In this document: piece after piece, positions 9,837-19,053 of the stretch
Layout of the letters: each line of letters starts with the position of its first letter
Numbering within the stretch: the first letter of the stretch is position 1
NCBI GenBank assembly: GCA_900102065.1
Contig: FMVK01000014.1
Location: 1-64,000, forward strand
DNA length: 64,000 bases
Direction: 5' to 3'
Origin: Lachnospiraceae bacterium XPB1003
GTDB lineage: Bacteria > Bacillota > Clostridia > Lachnospirales > Lachnospiraceae
Position numbers and translations under genes: made by a program
Notes under the pieces: generated by a model
The model's input: the letters and a program-made list of their open reading frames with translations, nothing else
What the model was told of the DNA's origin: nothing
The model's database searches: none

Positions 9837-9865
9837 TTGACAAAACTATTTTCAGATGATATATT
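9837..9865 (+). promoter_or_regulatory. Sigma-A promoter of the NlpC/P60 gene
   Basis: TTGACA (9837-9842), a 17-bp spacer, and TATATT (9860-9865) make a near-consensus vegetative promoter ~47 bp before the start codon. Confidence 0.75.
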
Positions 9866-9894
9866 TAACAAATCGTAACAAATTCGTAACAAAT
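9866..9894 (+). repeat. Three TAACAAAT repeats containing a WalR-like box
   Basis: TAACAAAT occurs at 9866, 9876 and 9887, a spacing of 10-11 bp. The last two copies sit inside CGTAAC-N5-CGTAAC (9874-9890). That is one base per half-site away from the WalR (YycF) consensus TGTWAH-N5-TGTWAH. The array starts right after the -10 element, so a bound protein would be expected to block rather than activate this promoter. The assignment is inferred. Confidence 0.5.
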
Positions 9895-9911
9895 AAAAAG
9901 AAAATTAAGGT

Positions 9912-11240
9912 ATGCAGATAAAGAGAAAACATGGAATGGCAATGATAACGGGAATGGCTGTTGTAGCATTCGCTTCTGTGATCGGACAGGGAATGCATAC
10001 GTCATTTTTCTCACAGGCCGCAGGCTCAAATGCCGCAGGTGCTGTGACAGTTGTCGAAGCCAAGGAAATAATGCCGGTTATCGGTGCGGCAGCGGCTCTT
10101 GAAGAGAAGACTCCCGCAACGGTTATGGCTGAGCTTACACCCGCAGGTGCGGCAGGCGCCCTTGTATTGGATGATACCGGAGCCAAGTCGGCAGCAGAGA
10201 GTGCGGTCCTTTCCATTACCGAAGCCGAGGGCTTCGCGGAGGAGATCAAGGTTGCTCAGGCAGAGGCCGAAGCAGAAGAGCTCGCGAGAGATCCGGAGCA
10301 TTTCAGCAGTCTTGTTATCGCCAAGGTGCATGACTTTGTTAATGTTCGTGATATCCCCAGCACCGACGGAGAAGTGGTCGGAAAGCTTTACGATAAGTCA
10401 GCCGGTCAGTTCCTCGGAGAAGAGGACGGATGGTACAAGATCTCATCCGGTAATGTGACAGGATATGTTAAGGCAGAATATTGTGTGACAGGTGATGATG
10501 CCATTGAGCTTGCCAAGAAGGTCGGCACGAGAATGGCTGTTGTTAATACCACGACACTTAAGGTCCGTGCAGAGGCCTCGGTTGATTCAGAGGTACTCGG
10601 ACTTGTTCCCATAGAGGAAGAACTGGTTGTTCTCGAAGAGACGGAAGACTGGATCAAGGTTTCCATCGAAGAGGGTGACGGTTACGTATCGAAGGAATTT
10701 GTTAATTTAAGAACAGACTTCGTTCATGCCGAATCCAAGGCAGAGGAAGAAGCAAGACTTGCCCGTGAAGAAGCTGAGAGAAAGGCTGCAAGACAGGCTG
10801 CCGAAGCTGCAAGAGCAAGCGCTTCCAAGAAGAATAACAATAATTCCAATAAGAGCGGTGCAAATTATACTGTTCCCGATATCTCCGGAAGCGGACTTGG
10901 AACAGAGGTTGCACAGTATGCATGTCAGTTCGTAGGTAACCCTTACGAGTACGGCGGATCCAGTCTTACACAGGGAACCGACTGTTCGGGATTCGTTATG
11001 AGTGTATATGCGCACTTCGGTGTATCGCTTCCTCACTCATCCACAGCGGATCGTCAGAGAGGAACTGAGGTTGAAGGTGGTCTTGAGAATGCACAGCCCG
11101 GTGATATCCTTTGCTACTCCGGTCATGTTGCGATCTACATCGGTGATGGAAAGATCGTTCATGCAAGTACAAAACGTACCGGAATCGTCATCGGTAATGC
11201 AAATTACAGAGGACTGCTTGCTATCAGAAGAATCTTCTAA
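9912..11240 (+). CDS. Secreted SH3b-NlpC/P60 cell-wall hydrolase
   Basis: A 442-residue putative endopeptidase that cuts peptidoglycan stem peptides. An N-terminal signal peptide (basic start, then a hydrophobic stretch ~10-25) is followed by an Ala/Glu-rich linker and two bacterial SH3 domains (~132-190 and ~208-262; FVNVRDIPS and TLKVRAEAS starts). Next come a charged Ala/Arg/Glu helix (~265-312) and the NlpC/P60 domain (~325-442), with catalytic Cys in GTDCSGFV and His in GHVAIYIGDG. It has its own promoter, a repeat array in the leader, and a strong terminator, so it is probably monocistronic. Confidence 0.93.
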   Translation: MQIKRKHGMAMITGMAVVAFASVIGQGMHTSFFSQAAGSNAAGAVTVVEAKEIMPVIGAAAALEEKTPATVMAELTPAGAAGALVLDDTGAKSAAESAVLSITEAEGFAEEIKVAQAEAEAEELARDPEHFSSLVIAKVHDFVNVRDIPSTDGEVVGKLYDKSAGQFLGEEDGWYKISSGNVTGYVKAEYCVTGDDAIELAKKVGTRMAVVNTTTLKVRAEASVDSEVLGLVPIEEELVVLEETEDWIKVSIEEGDGYVSKEFVNLRTDFVHAESKAEEEARLAREEAERKAARQAAEAARASASKKNNNNSNKSGANYTVPDISGSGLGTEVAQYACQFVGNPYEYGGSSLTQGTDCSGFVMSVYAHFGVSLPHSSTADRQRGTEVEGGLENAQPGDILCYSGHVAIYIGDGKIVHASTKRTGIVIGNANYRGLLAIRRIF

Positions 11241-11265
11241 GTTCGATATCAGAAGACAGACTTAC

Positions 11266-11295
11266 AAAAGAGAGCTCGTATGAGCTCTCTTTTTT
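11266..11295 (+). terminator. Rho-independent terminator after the NlpC/P60 gene
   Basis: A perfect 12-bp stem (AAAAGAGAGCTC with its complement), loop GTAT, and a T tail. It lies 25 nt after the stop codon. Confidence 0.93.
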
Positions 11296-11363
11296 GCGTT
11301 AACGAACTGGGCTTGTAAATATCATGCCTGCAATCCCGGGACACCTAAAGACTGTTTGTTTGG

Positions 11364-11392
11364 TTGTACGGAGGGCGGTTTTATGGTATAAT
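11364..11392 (+). promoter_or_regulatory. Sigma-A promoter of hpf
   Basis: TTGTAC (11364-11369), a 17-bp spacer, and consensus TATAAT (11387-11392). The predicted leader is ~90 nt and ends in the AAGGAGGG ribosome binding site of hpf. Confidence 0.82.
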
Positions 11393-11489
11393 CGCAGATA
11401 TAAAAATAATGCCCGCGGAAGAAAATGATCCGCCGCGGAGTGTGAGCCTCGAGTGTGAACCGCATTTAATGACAAGGAGGGATCTGAGT

Positions 11490-12017
11490 ATGAAATTTGT
11501 AATTTTAGGCAAGAATATCGAACTGACAGATGGACTTCGCAGTGCCGTTGAAGAGAAGATCGGAAAGCTGGAGAAGTACTTCACCGAGGATACAGAGGTA
11601 CATGTTACGCTGTCTGTAGAAAAAGATCGTCAGAAGATCGAAGTTACTATCCCGGTAAAGGGCAGCATCATCCGTTCCGAACAGGTAAGCAATGATATGT
11701 ATGTTTCCATCGATCTTGTTGAGGAGATCATTGAGAGACAGCTTAAGAAATATAAGACAAAGCTTACGGACAAGCATCAGGATGGCGGATATTTCAAGAA
11801 GGAGTACCTTGAGAAGGACTTCATGGATGATGAGGAGATCAAGATCATCCGTACCAAGAAGTTCGACATCAAGCCCATGTATCCCGAAGATGCATGCGTA
11901 CAGATGGAGCTCTTAGGACATAACTTCTATGTATTCTGTAATGCAGAGACAGACCAGGTTAATGTGGTATATAAGAGAAAGGGTAACACCTACGGTCTTA
12001 TCGAGCCTGAGATCTGA
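11490..12017 (+). CDS. hpf: Long-form ribosome hibernation promoting factor
   Basis: A 175-residue protein. The N-terminal domain (MKFVILGKNIELTDGLR...) binds the ribosome decoding region in stationary phase. The C-terminal ~55 residues (FDIKPMYPEDACVQMELLGH...) are the dimerisation domain of the long form, which joins two 70S particles into 100S. The start at 11490 follows AAGGAGGG; the frame is open back to 11364, but that stretch is the promoter and leader. It is a single gene with its own promoter and terminator. Confidence 0.96.
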   Translation: MKFVILGKNIELTDGLRSAVEEKIGKLEKYFTEDTEVHVTLSVEKDRQKIEVTIPVKGSIIRSEQVSNDMYVSIDLVEEIIERQLKKYKTKLTDKHQDGGYFKKEYLEKDFMDDEEIKIIRTKKFDIKPMYPEDACVQMELLGHNFYVFCNAETDQVNVVYKRKGNTYGLIEPEI

Positions 12018-12040
12018 AAAAAAGGTCTTTAGATGATTAC

Positions 12041-12074
12041 AAAGCGGCAACCCGTATCGGGGAGCCGCTTTTTT
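12041..12074 (+). terminator. Rho-independent terminator of hpf
   Basis: Stem AAAGCGGC/GCCGCTTT with an inner CCCG/CGGG pairing, followed by Ts. It could also serve the convergent gene ending at 12093. Confidence 0.88.
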
Positions 12075-12092
12075 AATCCGGATCAGCCCTGA

Positions 12093-12773
12093 TTAAGGAC
12101 GCCCTGAAATATGTCTGATATGCTGTTTTGCGGATTTCGTATCCGTATCGGGAGCTGCTATATCTTCAAGGATAAGCCTGACCATTTCATGCCGCTCTCT
12201 TGGTATGCCTGCGCCGCAAAGCCTCTGAGGCTCGTCCGCACGGTGTTTTATCACATCATCGATGGTCATTGAGAACGCACCGGGGAAAGCCCATAGTACA
12301 TGGTCGATGGCCATCTGATCTTTGAAGAGTTCCATCTCCGTCTCTGCATTCCGGATGAGCTCACGGTATTGAGGATAGCGGAGTGCGTCCTCTTCATCGG
12401 GCTTAAAATCGGCGATGGTTGTTCCTGTATGCTTTATTCCGAATTTGACTGCCAGATCCATGACGGTAGTGCGGTAGGCCATATCGAAGATCTTATTGTA
12501 TGTATCTTCGTCGATCTTAAATCTGTTCATGGCAAGGACCAGATCCAGGGCGGTGCAGTATTTTGACATCCCGTATTCGTCGGTATACTGAGGGAATCTG
12601 TTATTCTCGGGACCGCGGTCCGTAAGAGAGCGCCCTTCCGGCTTGTTGTAGTATTTAAGTATCCACTCGGTCTCATCAACGGTAAAGACAACGGAGGCGG
12701 CTTCTGCAAGGGTAAGGCATCCTTCGCGGTCGGGGATAAATTTTAATTTTTCTTTTGCTTCTTCTTTAGTCAT
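12093..12773 (-). CDS. Uncharacterised 226-residue protein
   Basis: I do not recognise this family. It is a soluble, charged protein with no signal peptide, transmembrane segment or nucleotide-binding motif. It opens MTKEEAKEKLKFIPDREGC and has aromatic-rich blocks such as VDETEWILKYYNKPEGRS and IDHVLWAFPGAFSMTIDD. Codon use and the ATG start look normal for the window, and no overlapping frame is a better candidate. It stands alone between hpf and ddh, convergent with hpf. Confidence 0.7.
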   Translation of the reverse strand: MTKEEAKEKLKFIPDREGCLTLAEAASVVFTVDETEWILKYYNKPEGRSLTDRGPENNRFPQYTDEYGMSKYCTALDLVLAMNRFKIDEDTYNKIFDMAYRTTVMDLAVKFGIKHTGTTIADFKPDEEDALRYPQYRELIRNAETEMELFKDQMAIDHVLWAFPGAFSMTIDDVIKHRADEPQRLCGAGIPRERHEMVRLILEDIAAPDTDTKSAKQHIRHISGRP

Positions 12774-12891
12774 GGCCTCATTTTATCACAAGAAGAAAAA
12801 ATATATGTAAAATCCTTCCGGTAGTTGTAAAATGATCGGGAATGGTATTTGAAACCAATTTAAACCAAAGAGAAAGGCAGGTTATTGAAAT

Positions 12892-13866
12892 ATGGCAATA
12901 AGAGTAGGAATACTGGGATACGGTAATCTCGGAAGAGGCGTTGAGAAGGCAGTTCTCGCAAGCAAGGATGAGGAGCTGGTAGGAGTTTTCACAAGAAGAG
13001 ATCCCGAAGGCGTTAAGACTGTTTCAGGAGCAAAGGTTTTCAAGGCCGATGATCTTAAGAATATGACATCCGATATAGATGTACTTGTTATCTGCGGCGG
13101 TTCCGCGACGGATCTTCCCAAGATGACACCGGAGTACGCAAAGATGTTCAATGTAGTAGACAGCTTTGATACACATGCTGCAGTACCCGAGCATTTCGCT
13201 GCTGTTGATGCGGCTTCAAAGGAAGCAGGAAAGATCGGCGTTATCTCATGCGGATGGGATCCCGGTATGTTCTCGCTTAACAGACTCTATGCTCATTCCA
13301 TCCTTCCCGATGGCAAGGATTATACTTTCTGGGGAAGAGGCGTGAGCCAGGGACATTCCGATGCGGTCCGTCGTATCGAAGGCGTTAAGGATGCAAGACA
13401 GTATACTGTTCCCGTAGAGGCATCCGTTGCAGCTGTACGTGAAGGCAAGGATCCTGAGCTTACTACAAGACAGAAGCATACAAGAGAGTGCTTCGTTGTT
13501 GCAGAGGAAGGTGCAGACAAGGCAAGGATCGAGAAAGAGATCAAAGAGATGCCCAACTACTTTGCCGATTATGATACAACAGTAACATTTATCAGCGAAG
13601 AAGAGATGAAGCGTGATCATGCAAGTCTTCCTCACGGCGGTTCCGTGATCTATTCCGGCAAGACAGGTGACACAAAGCATGTCATCGAGTATTCTCTTAA
13701 GCTCGAGTCCAATCCCGAATTCACCGGAGCTGTACTGGCAGCAGTTGCACGTGCGGCATACAGGATGAACAGTGAAGGAGCGAAGGGCGCCAAGACAATG
13801 TTCGATATCGCTCCCGCATATCTTTCACCCGAGACACCCGAGTACTTAAGAGCACATATGCTGTAA
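12892..13866 (+). CDS. ddh: meso-Diaminopimelate D-dehydrogenase
   Basis: This NADPH-dependent enzyme aminates tetrahydrodipicolinate directly to meso-DAP, a one-step bypass in lysine and peptidoglycan synthesis. The 324-residue length is normal. The Rossmann start GILGYGNLGRGVEKA, VLVICGGSATDLP, DSFDTHA and SCGWDPGMFSLNR are typical of Ddh. The GAGAAAGG region before the ATG serves as ribosome binding site. thiN follows after 12 nt. Other DAP-pathway genes are not in the window. Confidence 0.95.
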   Translation: MAIRVGILGYGNLGRGVEKAVLASKDEELVGVFTRRDPEGVKTVSGAKVFKADDLKNMTSDIDVLVICGGSATDLPKMTPEYAKMFNVVDSFDTHAAVPEHFAAVDAASKEAGKIGVISCGWDPGMFSLNRLYAHSILPDGKDYTFWGRGVSQGHSDAVRRIEGVKDARQYTVPVEASVAAVREGKDPELTTRQKHTRECFVVAEEGADKARIEKEIKEMPNYFADYDTTVTFISEEEMKRDHASLPHGGSVIYSGKTGDTKHVIEYSLKLESNPEFTGAVLAAVARAAYRMNSEGAKGAKTMFDIAPAYLSPETPEYLRAHML

Positions 13867-13878
13867 GGAAAAAACAAA

Positions 13879-14601
13879 TTGAACGGTATACGTAAAAATA
13901 TGAAAGCCTGCCTGATCATTTCCGGCGGCGATTATGATGATACATGTTTAAAGGTGACCGCGGCTCCGGAAGGGACCGCGGTTTACTGCAATGCAAAGAA
14001 AAATGATGGGGAAACTGATGAAGCTTATGGCTTTGTGATCGCCTGCGACAGAGGTTATCATCATGCGATCCGCATGGGGATCATGCCCGATGTGCTTGTC
14101 AGCGACTTTGATTCATTTGACGGAGAAGTGGATGAGCGTGTGATCGTTGAAAGACATCCTTCTGCGAAAAACGATACGGACACCATGCTGGCTGTAAAAT
14201 ATGCTCTTGAACACGGATATGAAAAAATAGATATCATCTGTGGGCTTGGTGGACGTGCGGATCATACTTTTGCAAATTATCAGACGGGAGTTTATGCTGC
14301 CGGTCGCGGAGCGGAGATCTCGTTTTTATCGGCGGACACAAGGATATATTTTCTTGCGGGAAACGGTGTCAATACTCTGGAACTGGATCCCGTGAAAGGA
14401 TACGGATTGTCTGTTTTTTCCATGACGGAAAAATGTAAGGGCCTCGTACTTCGGAATGTGGCTTACGAGACGGAAGGGATAGAGCTGACTCATGATGCGG
14501 CGGAGCTTACCGGAGAGAGCAATGAGTTTTCGGATGAAGGGAAAAGCGCATTTATCTCTCTGGAGACAGGTACTCTCATGGTGATGATATGTCGGAAATG
14601 A
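13879..14601 (+). CDS. thiN: Thiamine pyrophosphokinase
   Basis: This enzyme transfers pyrophosphate from ATP to thiamine to give thiamine diphosphate. The 240-residue protein has the family motifs CDRGYHHAIRMGIMPD, VSDFDSFDGE, KNDTDTMLAVKYAL and GGRADHTFANY. The start is taken as TTG at 13879 because AAGGA lies 8 nt upstream; an in-frame ATG at 13900 is the alternative. It is co-transcribed with ddh. In many Firmicutes thiN follows rpe and rsgA, so this location is unusual. Confidence 0.93.
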   Translation: MNGIRKNMKACLIISGGDYDDTCLKVTAAPEGTAVYCNAKKNDGETDEAYGFVIACDRGYHHAIRMGIMPDVLVSDFDSFDGEVDERVIVERHPSAKNDTDTMLAVKYALEHGYEKIDIICGLGGRADHTFANYQTGVYAAGRGAEISFLSADTRIYFLAGNGVNTLELDPVKGYGLSVFSMTEKCKGLVLRNVAYETEGIELTHDAAELTGESNEFSDEGKSAFISLETGTLMVMICRK

Positions 14602-14693
14602 GATGAGGTGAACAGAGGACGAAAGTTATGTAAACACCGGGGCGAAAACCCGTAAAATGCACAAAAATAAAGAAGATTTGGGCAATCATTTTA

Positions 14694-14722
14694 TTGCAAA
14701 CAGACACCCTCTATGGTAGAAT
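14694..14722 (+). promoter_or_regulatory. Promoter of the butyrate operon
   Basis: TTGCAA (14694-14699), a 17-bp spacer, and TAGAAT (14717-14722). It lies ~95 bp before the thl start codon, which is preceded by GGAGG. A large hairpin begins right at the -10 end. Confidence 0.75.
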
Positions 14723-14782
14723 ATTCACGCTGACTGCGGACAGAAAAATCATATTTTTCCATCCGGACAGCGTGAATTTTTT
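14723..14782 (+). terminator. Large hairpin with T tail in the thl leader
   Basis: Outer stem ATTCACGCTG (14723-14732) pairs with CAGCGTGAAT (14768-14777). Inner helices are CGGA/TCCG and GAAAAAT/ATTTTTC. Six Ts follow (14777-14782). It is most simply the terminator of ddh-thiN. RNA started from the adjacent promoter (about 14729) would keep only part of the outer stem, so an attenuator role is possible but not shown. Confidence 0.65.
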
Positions 14783-14817
14783 AACCTAAAACAAATTTAT
14801 TATATGGAGGAAAAGCA

Positions 14818-16014
14818 ATGGGTAAGAAAATCGTACTTGCGGGCGCATGCCGTACTGCTATCGGCACAATGGGCGGAGGACTTTCAACTACGCCTGCCGC
14901 TAAGCTCGGATCCATCGTGATCAAGGAAGCATTAAACCGTGCAGGAGTTCCTGCAGATAAGGTTGACCAGGTTTATATGGGATGTGTAATCCAGGCAGGA
15001 CTCGGTCAGAACGTTGCACGTCAGGCTTCCATCGGAGCAGGACTTCCTATCGAGGTTCCCGCAGTAACGGTTAATGTTGTTTGCGGATCCGGTCTTAACT
15101 GCATCAACATGGCTGCAGACATGATCCAGGCAGGCAGCGCTGATATCGTTGTTGCCGGCGGTATGGAGAACATGTCAATGGCTCCTTTTGCTCTCCCCAA
15201 CGGAAGATACGGTTATCGTATGATGTGGCCCAGCCAGAGCCAGGGTGGTCTCGTTGATACCATGGTTAAGGATGCTCTCTGGGATGCATTCAACGATTAC
15301 CACATGATCACAACAGCAGACAATGTTGCAAGAGAGTGGGGACTTACAAGAGAAGAGCTTGATGAGTTCGCTCTTAAGTCTCAGCAGAAGGCTTGCGCTG
15401 CTATCGAGGCAGGTGCTTTCAAGAAGGAGATCGTTCCGGTTGAGATCAAGAAGAAGAAGGAAACTGTTATCTTCGATACAGATGAAGGCCCCAGAGCCGG
15501 ATCTACTATCGAAGGTCTTGCAAAGCTTAAGCCCCTCAATCCCGATGGCTTCGTAACAGCAGGTAATGCATCCGGTATCAACGACGGTGCTGCTGCAGTT
15601 GTTGTTATGAGCGAAGAGAAGGCTAAGGAACTTGGCGTTAAGCCTATGGCTACTTTCGTAGCAGGCGCTCTTGCAGGTGTTCGTCCCGAAGTTATGGGTA
15701 TCGGACCTGTAGCTGCTACAAGAAAGGCTATGGATAAGGTTGGATACAAGATCGAAGACTTCGATATCATCGAGGCTAACGAGGCATTCGCTGCACAGTC
15801 TGTTGCAGTAGGTAAGGACCTTGGAATTGATGTTGACAAGCAGCTCAATCCTAACGGTGGTGCTATCGCACTCGGACATCCTGTTGGAGCATCCGGTGCT
15901 CGTATCCTTGTTACACTTCTCCATGAGATGGAAGCTAAGGGTGCAAAGAAGGGGCTTGCTACTCTTTGCATCGGCGGCGGTATGGGATGCGCTACTATTG
16001 TTGAGAGAGACTGA
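14818..16014 (+). CDS. thl: Acetyl-CoA C-acetyltransferase (thiolase)
   Basis: This enzyme condenses two acetyl-CoA to acetoacetyl-CoA, the first step toward butyryl-CoA. The 398-residue protein has the nucleophilic cysteine in [13 protein letters not shown], the [10 protein letters not shown] histidine motif, and the second cysteine in [10 protein letters not shown]. It leads the six-gene butyrate operon and has a strong GGAGG site. Codon choice (GCT, GTT, AAG, CGT) looks biased for high expression. A 249-residue antisense frame over this gene is a shadow. Confidence 0.97.
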   Translation: MGKKIVLAGACRTAIGTMGGGLSTTPAAKLGSIVIKEALNRAGVPADKVDQVYMGCVIQAGLGQNVARQASIGAGLPIEVPAVTVNVVCGSGLNCINMAADMIQAGSADIVVAGGMENMSMAPFALPNGRYGYRMMWPSQSQGGLVDTMVKDALWDAFNDYHMITTADNVAREWGLTREELDEFALKSQQKACAAIEAGAFKKEIVPVEIKKKKETVIFDTDEGPRAGSTIEGLAKLKPLNPDGFVTAGNASGINDGAAAVVVMSEEKAKELGVKPMATFVAGALAGVRPEVMGIGPVAATRKAMDKVGYKIEDFDIIEANEAFAAQSVAVGKDLGIDVDKQLNPNGGAIALGHPVGASGARILVTLLHEMEAKGAKKGLATLCIGGGMGCATIVERD

Positions 16015-16073
16015 TACATTTCACAGGCGGACTGATGTGTCCGCCTGTTTCAGGTTAAGAATGAGAGGATAAT

Positions 16074-16868
16074 ATGGAATACGTAATCTACGAAGTAAAA
16101 GATATGGTCGGTGTTATCACCATCAACAGAGAGAAGGCTCTCAATGCGCTGAACTCTCAGGTTCTTGAAGAACTCAACGAGGCATTTGATTCGGTTGATC
16201 TTAATACTGTAAGATGTATCGTTCTTACAGGTGCCGGAGACAAGTCATTTGTTGCAGGCGCAGATATAGGTGAGATGAGCACCCTTACAAAGGCTGAGGG
16301 TGAGGCTTTCGGTAAGAAGGGTAACGATCTCTTCTTAAAGATTGAGAAGTTCCCCATCCCCGTTATCGCTGCTATCAACGGATTCGCTCTTGGCGGCGGC
16401 TGTGAGATCTCAATGAGCTGTGATATCCGCATCTGCTCCGACAATGCTATGTTCGGACAGCCTGAAGTAGGTCTCGGAATCACACCCGGTTTCGGCGGAA
16501 CTCAGAGACTTGCAAGAACAGTTGGCGTAGGAATGGCTAAGCAGCTTATCTATACCGCAAGAAATATCAAGGCTGACGAAGCTCTTCGTATCGGACTTGT
16601 TAATGCAGTATATCCTCAGGCTGAGCTTATGGAGCAGGCTCTTAAGATGGCACAGACCATCGCAGGCAACGCCCCCATCGCTGTAAGAAACTGCAAGAAG
16701 GCTATCAACGAAGGTCTTCAGGTTTCCATCGACGAGGGTGCTGTTATTGAAGAGAAGCTTTTCGGTGACTGCTTCGAGTCATACGATCAGAAAGAAGGTA
16801 TGGCAAACTTCTTACGTAAGAAGGATGATCCTGCCAAGGTTAAGCATGTTGCATTCAAGAATGCATAA
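16074..16868 (+). CDS. crt: 3-Hydroxybutyryl-CoA dehydratase (crotonase)
   Basis: It removes water from 3-hydroxybutyryl-CoA to give crotonyl-CoA. The 264-residue protein has the crotonase fold motifs VAGADIGEM, the oxyanion-hole region FALGGGCEISMSCD, and QPEVGLGITPGFGGTQRL. Catalytic glutamates are expected in the GGGCE and QPEVG segments. It is the second gene of the operon, matching the thl-crt-hbd-bcd-etfB-etfA order reported for Butyrivibrio. Confidence 0.96.
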   Translation: MEYVIYEVKDMVGVITINREKALNALNSQVLEELNEAFDSVDLNTVRCIVLTGAGDKSFVAGADIGEMSTLTKAEGEAFGKKGNDLFLKIEKFPIPVIAAINGFALGGGCEISMSCDIRICSDNAMFGQPEVGLGITPGFGGTQRLARTVGVGMAKQLIYTARNIKADEALRIGLVNAVYPQAELMEQALKMAQTIAGNAPIAVRNCKKAINEGLQVSIDEGAVIEEKLFGDCFESYDQKEGMANFLRKKDDPAKVKHVAFKNA

Positions 16869-16932
16869 ACAGTAAGTGTTAAATTGAGCTAAGGCTCTTA
16901 TAATAATCAAACTTTTTTAAGGAGGAAATAAA

Positions 16933-17805
16933 ATGAAGGTAGCAGTTATCGGTGCCGGCACAATGGGTTCAGGTATTGCGCAGACATTTGCTCAGGCAGA
17001 ATCCGTAGATACAGTATACCTCTGCGACATCAAGCAGGAGTTTGCTGACGGAGGCTTCGCAAAGATAAAGAAGGGTCTCGACAAGAGAGTAGCAAAGGGT
17101 AAGATGGAGCAGGCTGCAGCTGATGCCATCACAAACAAGATCAAGACAGGTCTTAACACTATCGCTGTTGATGCTGACCTTGTTGTTGAGGCTGCACTTG
17201 AAGTTATGGATATCAAGAAGAACTGCTTCAAGGAGCTTCAGGAGAACATCGTAAAGAACGAGAATTGCATCTATGCTTCCAACACATCTTCTCTTTCAAT
17301 CACAGAGATCGGTGCAGGACTTCCCAAGCCCGTTGTAGGTATGCACTTCTTCAATCCCGCTCCTGTTATGAAGCTTATCGAGGTTATCCAGGGTGCTAAC
17401 ACTCCCGACGATATCGTTGAGAAGGTTAAGGAGATCTCCGTTGCACTCGGCAAGACTCCCGTACAGGTTAACGAGGCTCCCGGTTTCGTTGTTAACCGTA
17501 TCCTCATCCCTCTTATCAACGAAGGTATCTTCGTTTACTCTGAGGGCGTATCCGATATCGAAGGTATCGATACAGCTATGAAGCTTGGTGCAAATCATCC
17601 CATGGGACCCCTTGAGCTCGGCGATTACGTAGGTCTTGATATCGTTCTTGCTATCATGGAAGTTCTTTACAAGGAGACAGGCGATCCCAAGTATCGTCCC
17701 GCTCCTCTTCTCAAGAAGATGGTTCGCGCTAAGAAGCTTGGCGTAAAGACCGGTATCGGTTTCTACAACTACGCTGACGGCGGCAAGGTTCCTACAGATA
17801 AATAA
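16933..17805 (+). CDS. hbd: 3-Hydroxybutyryl-CoA dehydrogenase
   Basis: This NAD(P)H-dependent enzyme reduces acetoacetyl-CoA to 3-hydroxybutyryl-CoA. The 290-residue length is normal. It has cofactor motif [22 protein letters not shown], the catalytic histidine in [11 protein letters not shown], and C-terminal domain motif [23 protein letters not shown] precedes the ATG. The 64-nt gap after crt is the longest within the operon, but no terminator is seen there. Confidence 0.97.
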   Translation: MKVAVIGAGTMGSGIAQTFAQAESVDTVYLCDIKQEFADGGFAKIKKGLDKRVAKGKMEQAAADAITNKIKTGLNTIAVDADLVVEAALEVMDIKKNCFKELQENIVKNENCIYASNTSSLSITEIGAGLPKPVVGMHFFNPAPVMKLIEVIQGANTPDDIVEKVKEISVALGKTPVQVNEAPGFVVNRILIPLINEGIFVYSEGVSDIEGIDTAMKLGANHPMGPLELGDYVGLDIVLAIMEVLYKETGDPKYRPAPLLKKMVRAKKLGVKTGIGFYNYADGGKVPTDK

Positions 17806-17835
17806 TAAATAAAAATTACGGAGGATAAAAACAAG

Positions 17836-19002
17836 ATGGATTTCACATTAGATAAACAGCATGAAATGGCGAGACAGCTGTTTAAGGATTTCGCTGTGAA
17901 TGAAGCTAAGCCTCTTGCTCAGGAGACTGATGAGGAAGAAAAGTTCCCCAGACCCACAGTAGACAAGATGGCTAAGTACGGATTCCTCGGAATCCCTATT
18001 CCCAAGGAGTACGGCGGACAGGGTTGTGATGTTCTTACATACATCATGGCAGTAGAAGAGTTATCAAAGGTATGCGGCACAACAGGCGTTATCCTTTCTG
18101 CTCATACATCTCTCTGCGCTGATCCTATCCTTACATTCGGTACAGAAGAGCAGAAGCAGAAGTACCTTGTTCCCCTTGCTAAGGGCGAGAAGCTCGGTGC
18201 TTTCGGTCTTACAGAGCCCGGCGCAGGTACAGACGCTCAGGGTCAGCAGACCAAGGCTGTTCTTGAAGGAGATGAGTGGGTTCTCAACGGATCCAAGTGC
18301 TTCATCACAAACGGTAAGGAAGCAGATATCTATGTTATCTTCGCTGTTACCGGCAAGATCGAGAAGCGCGGTAAGTTCATGAAAGAGATCTCCGCATTCA
18401 TCGTTGAAAAGGGAACACCCGGATTTACATTCGGTGTTAAGGAAGCAAAGATGGGTATCAGAGGTTCATCAACCTATGAGCTTATCTTCACAGACTGCAG
18501 AATTCCCAAGGAGAACCTCCTTGGTGCACAGGGCAAGGGCTTCAATATCGCAATGCACACACTTGATGGTGGACGTATCGGTATCGCTGCTCAGGCACTC
18601 GGCCTTGCAGAGGGCGCTCTTGAGACAACTATCAACTACGTAAAAGAGAGAAAGCAGTTCGGCAGATCCATCGCTCAGTTCCAGAACACACAGTTCCAGC
18701 TCGCTGATATGGCTACAAAGGTTCAGGCTGCTCAGTATCTTGTTTACCGCGCTGCGGCAAAGAAGGATGAGTATGTTAAGAATCCTAAGATCTCATATTC
18801 TGTTGAGGCTGCCATGGCTAAGCTTTATGCCGCAGAAGTTGCAATGGAAGTTACAACAAAGGCTGTTCAGCTGCACGGCGGTTACGGTTACATCCGTGAA
18901 TATGATGTAGAGCGTATGATGCGTGATGCCAAGATCACAGAGATCTACGAAGGCACAAGCGAAGTTCAGCGTATGGTTATTTCTGCAAATATTCTTAAAT
19001 AA
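17836..19002 (+). CDS. bcd: Butyryl-CoA dehydrogenase
   Basis: This FAD enzyme reduces crotonyl-CoA to butyryl-CoA. With EtfAB it can form the electron-bifurcating complex that also reduces ferredoxin with NADH. It has 388 residues. Acyl-CoA dehydrogenase signatures are [14 protein letters not shown], the flavin/substrate segment [20 protein letters not shown], and the catalytic glutamate in [12 protein letters not shown] near the C-terminus. The etf genes follow directly, supporting the Bcd-Etf complex. Confidence 0.97.
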   Translation: MDFTLDKQHEMARQLFKDFAVNEAKPLAQETDEEEKFPRPTVDKMAKYGFLGIPIPKEYGGQGCDVLTYIMAVEELSKVCGTTGVILSAHTSLCADPILTFGTEEQKQKYLVPLAKGEKLGAFGLTEPGAGTDAQGQQTKAVLEGDEWVLNGSKCFITNGKEADIYVIFAVTGKIEKRGKFMKEISAFIVEKGTPGFTFGVKEAKMGIRGSSTYELIFTDCRIPKENLLGAQGKGFNIAMHTLDGGRIGIAAQALGLAEGALETTINYVKERKQFGRSIAQFQNTQFQLADMATKVQAAQYLVYRAAAKKDEYVKNPKISYSVEAAMAKLYAAEVAMEVTTKAVQLHGGYGYIREYDVERMMRDAKITEIYEGTSEVQRMVISANILK

Positions 19003-19053
19003 TTTAAGAGATTAAAAAACGGATGCCGTTATTGTACGGCAGGAAAGGATAAT

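Noticed and set aside
12774-12891. Lysine riboswitch before ddh
   Set aside because: The region is about 118 nt and AT-rich without the long paired arms such an element needs.
15175-15924. 249-codon antisense open frame inside thl
   Set aside because: It is Cys/Ser-rich without family motifs and lies wholly opposite a clear thiolase with strong codon bias; it is a shadow.
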